DNA of 33,508 bases from Candidatus Nitrotoga sp. HW29 (GTDB lineage: Bacteria; Pseudomonadota; Gammaproteobacteria; Burkholderiales; Gallionellaceae): contig NZ_CAKMAA020000080.1 of assembly GCF_924101635.2 (NCBI RefSeq), forward strand, positions 1-33,508, written 5' to 3'. The notes under the pieces are model-generated. The model was not told the DNA's origin. It saw nothing but the letters and a program-made list of their open reading frames with translations, and searched no databases. Numbering within the stretch: position 1 is the first letter of the stretch; the number at the start of each line of letters is the position of its first letter. Position numbers and translations under genes: made by a program. Shown piece by piece: positions 33,291 through 33,508 of the stretch.

Positions 33291-33508
33291 GAGTGCGCTT
33301 AAGGTGTTACTGTACTTTTATTATTAAGCATAACCTTGTAGTGCAGCGTGGAGGCACTGAAAGCCGTGCGCTGGTCAAGTCTAGACCACACAGCTAGCTC
33401 TTGTGATGGTTAGGTCACAGACTTGCTATGCAAGACTGTGGAGTGTTATTTACAAAGGCGGATTCAAGTTCGAAGTGCAACAACTGATGCTGGCTTGGTA
33501 TAGCGCAT
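33291..33508. other. Window end: structured non-coding DNA, possible mobile-element end
   Basis: No gene seen. Around 33416-33442 a hairpin with arms CACAG-A-CTTGC and GCAAG-A-CTGTG stands out. A stretch GGCGGATTCAAGTTCGAAGTG (split here as GGCGGATTC and AAGTTCGAAGTG, about 33458-33478) followed by CAAC resembles the terminal repeat of some IS30-type elements, but this is from memory only. Confidence 0.35.

Overview
The window looks like part of a betaproteobacterial chromosome, most plausibly Nitrosomonadales/Gallionellaceae-like. This is an inference from gene content and protein style (alr/lplT, tsaB-rimI-udg, ispD-ispF, a PEP-CTERM protein, a DabAB inorganic-carbon pump); no rRNA or other marker is present. 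A lithoautotrophic or CO2-fixing lifestyle would fit the carbon-uptake genes but is not proven.

Layout. 1-400: decayed REP-associated (Y1/IS200-like) transposase. 470-2400: DUF3592 membrane protein and L-serine dehydratase sdaA. 2648-5045: alr and divergent lplT. 5058-8193: minus-strand housekeeping block, ispD-ispF then tsaB-rimI-udg, with 4-nt stop/start overlaps in the latter. 8340-10508: SulP anion transporter with STAS domain and an unexpected C-terminal membrane-anchored four-helix-bundle chemoreceptor sensor. 10874-15299: dabB and dabA (AT-rich; dabA has a frameshift near its 3' end). 15498-15989: GNAT acetyltransferase. 16210-21934: tripartite RND efflux operon (lipoprotein adaptor, HAE1-type pump, outer-membrane lipoprotein). 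21935-23001: promoter plus decayed DNA. 23002-23943: DUF5996 protein. 24087-25172: isoprenylcysteine-methyltransferase-like membrane protein. 25260-25958: PEP-CTERM protein. 26277-28139: secreted subtilisin-like protease preceded by a cyclic-di-GMP-I riboswitch. 28856-29785: Sel1-repeat protein. 30253-32058: GAF/zinc-ribbon-TM/HDOD signalling protein. 32149-32556: hslR. 32983-33058: tRNA-Lys(CUU), followed by a 3' half tRNA-Met fragment, a strong terminator and palindromic repeats.

How it fits together. SulP and DabAB form a probable dissolved-inorganic-carbon uptake locus. The dabAB and RND operons, about 6.6 kb apart, are preceded by nearly the same promoter (TTGACA-N17-TACATT) and the same TACTAAA/TTTAGTA palindrome, suggesting one regulator or a duplicated control region. 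A second trace of duplication is a fragment of the DUF5996 gene fused to the 3' end of the GNAT gene. Together these suggest that the AT-rich 10.8-23 kb segment was assembled by insertion and duplication. The protease/PEP-CTERM region looks like a surface/biofilm module, and the riboswitch ties at least the protease to c-di-GMP.

The strongest candidates for something undescribed are the SulP-STAS-4HB sensor fusion and the shared dab/RND promoter-operator.
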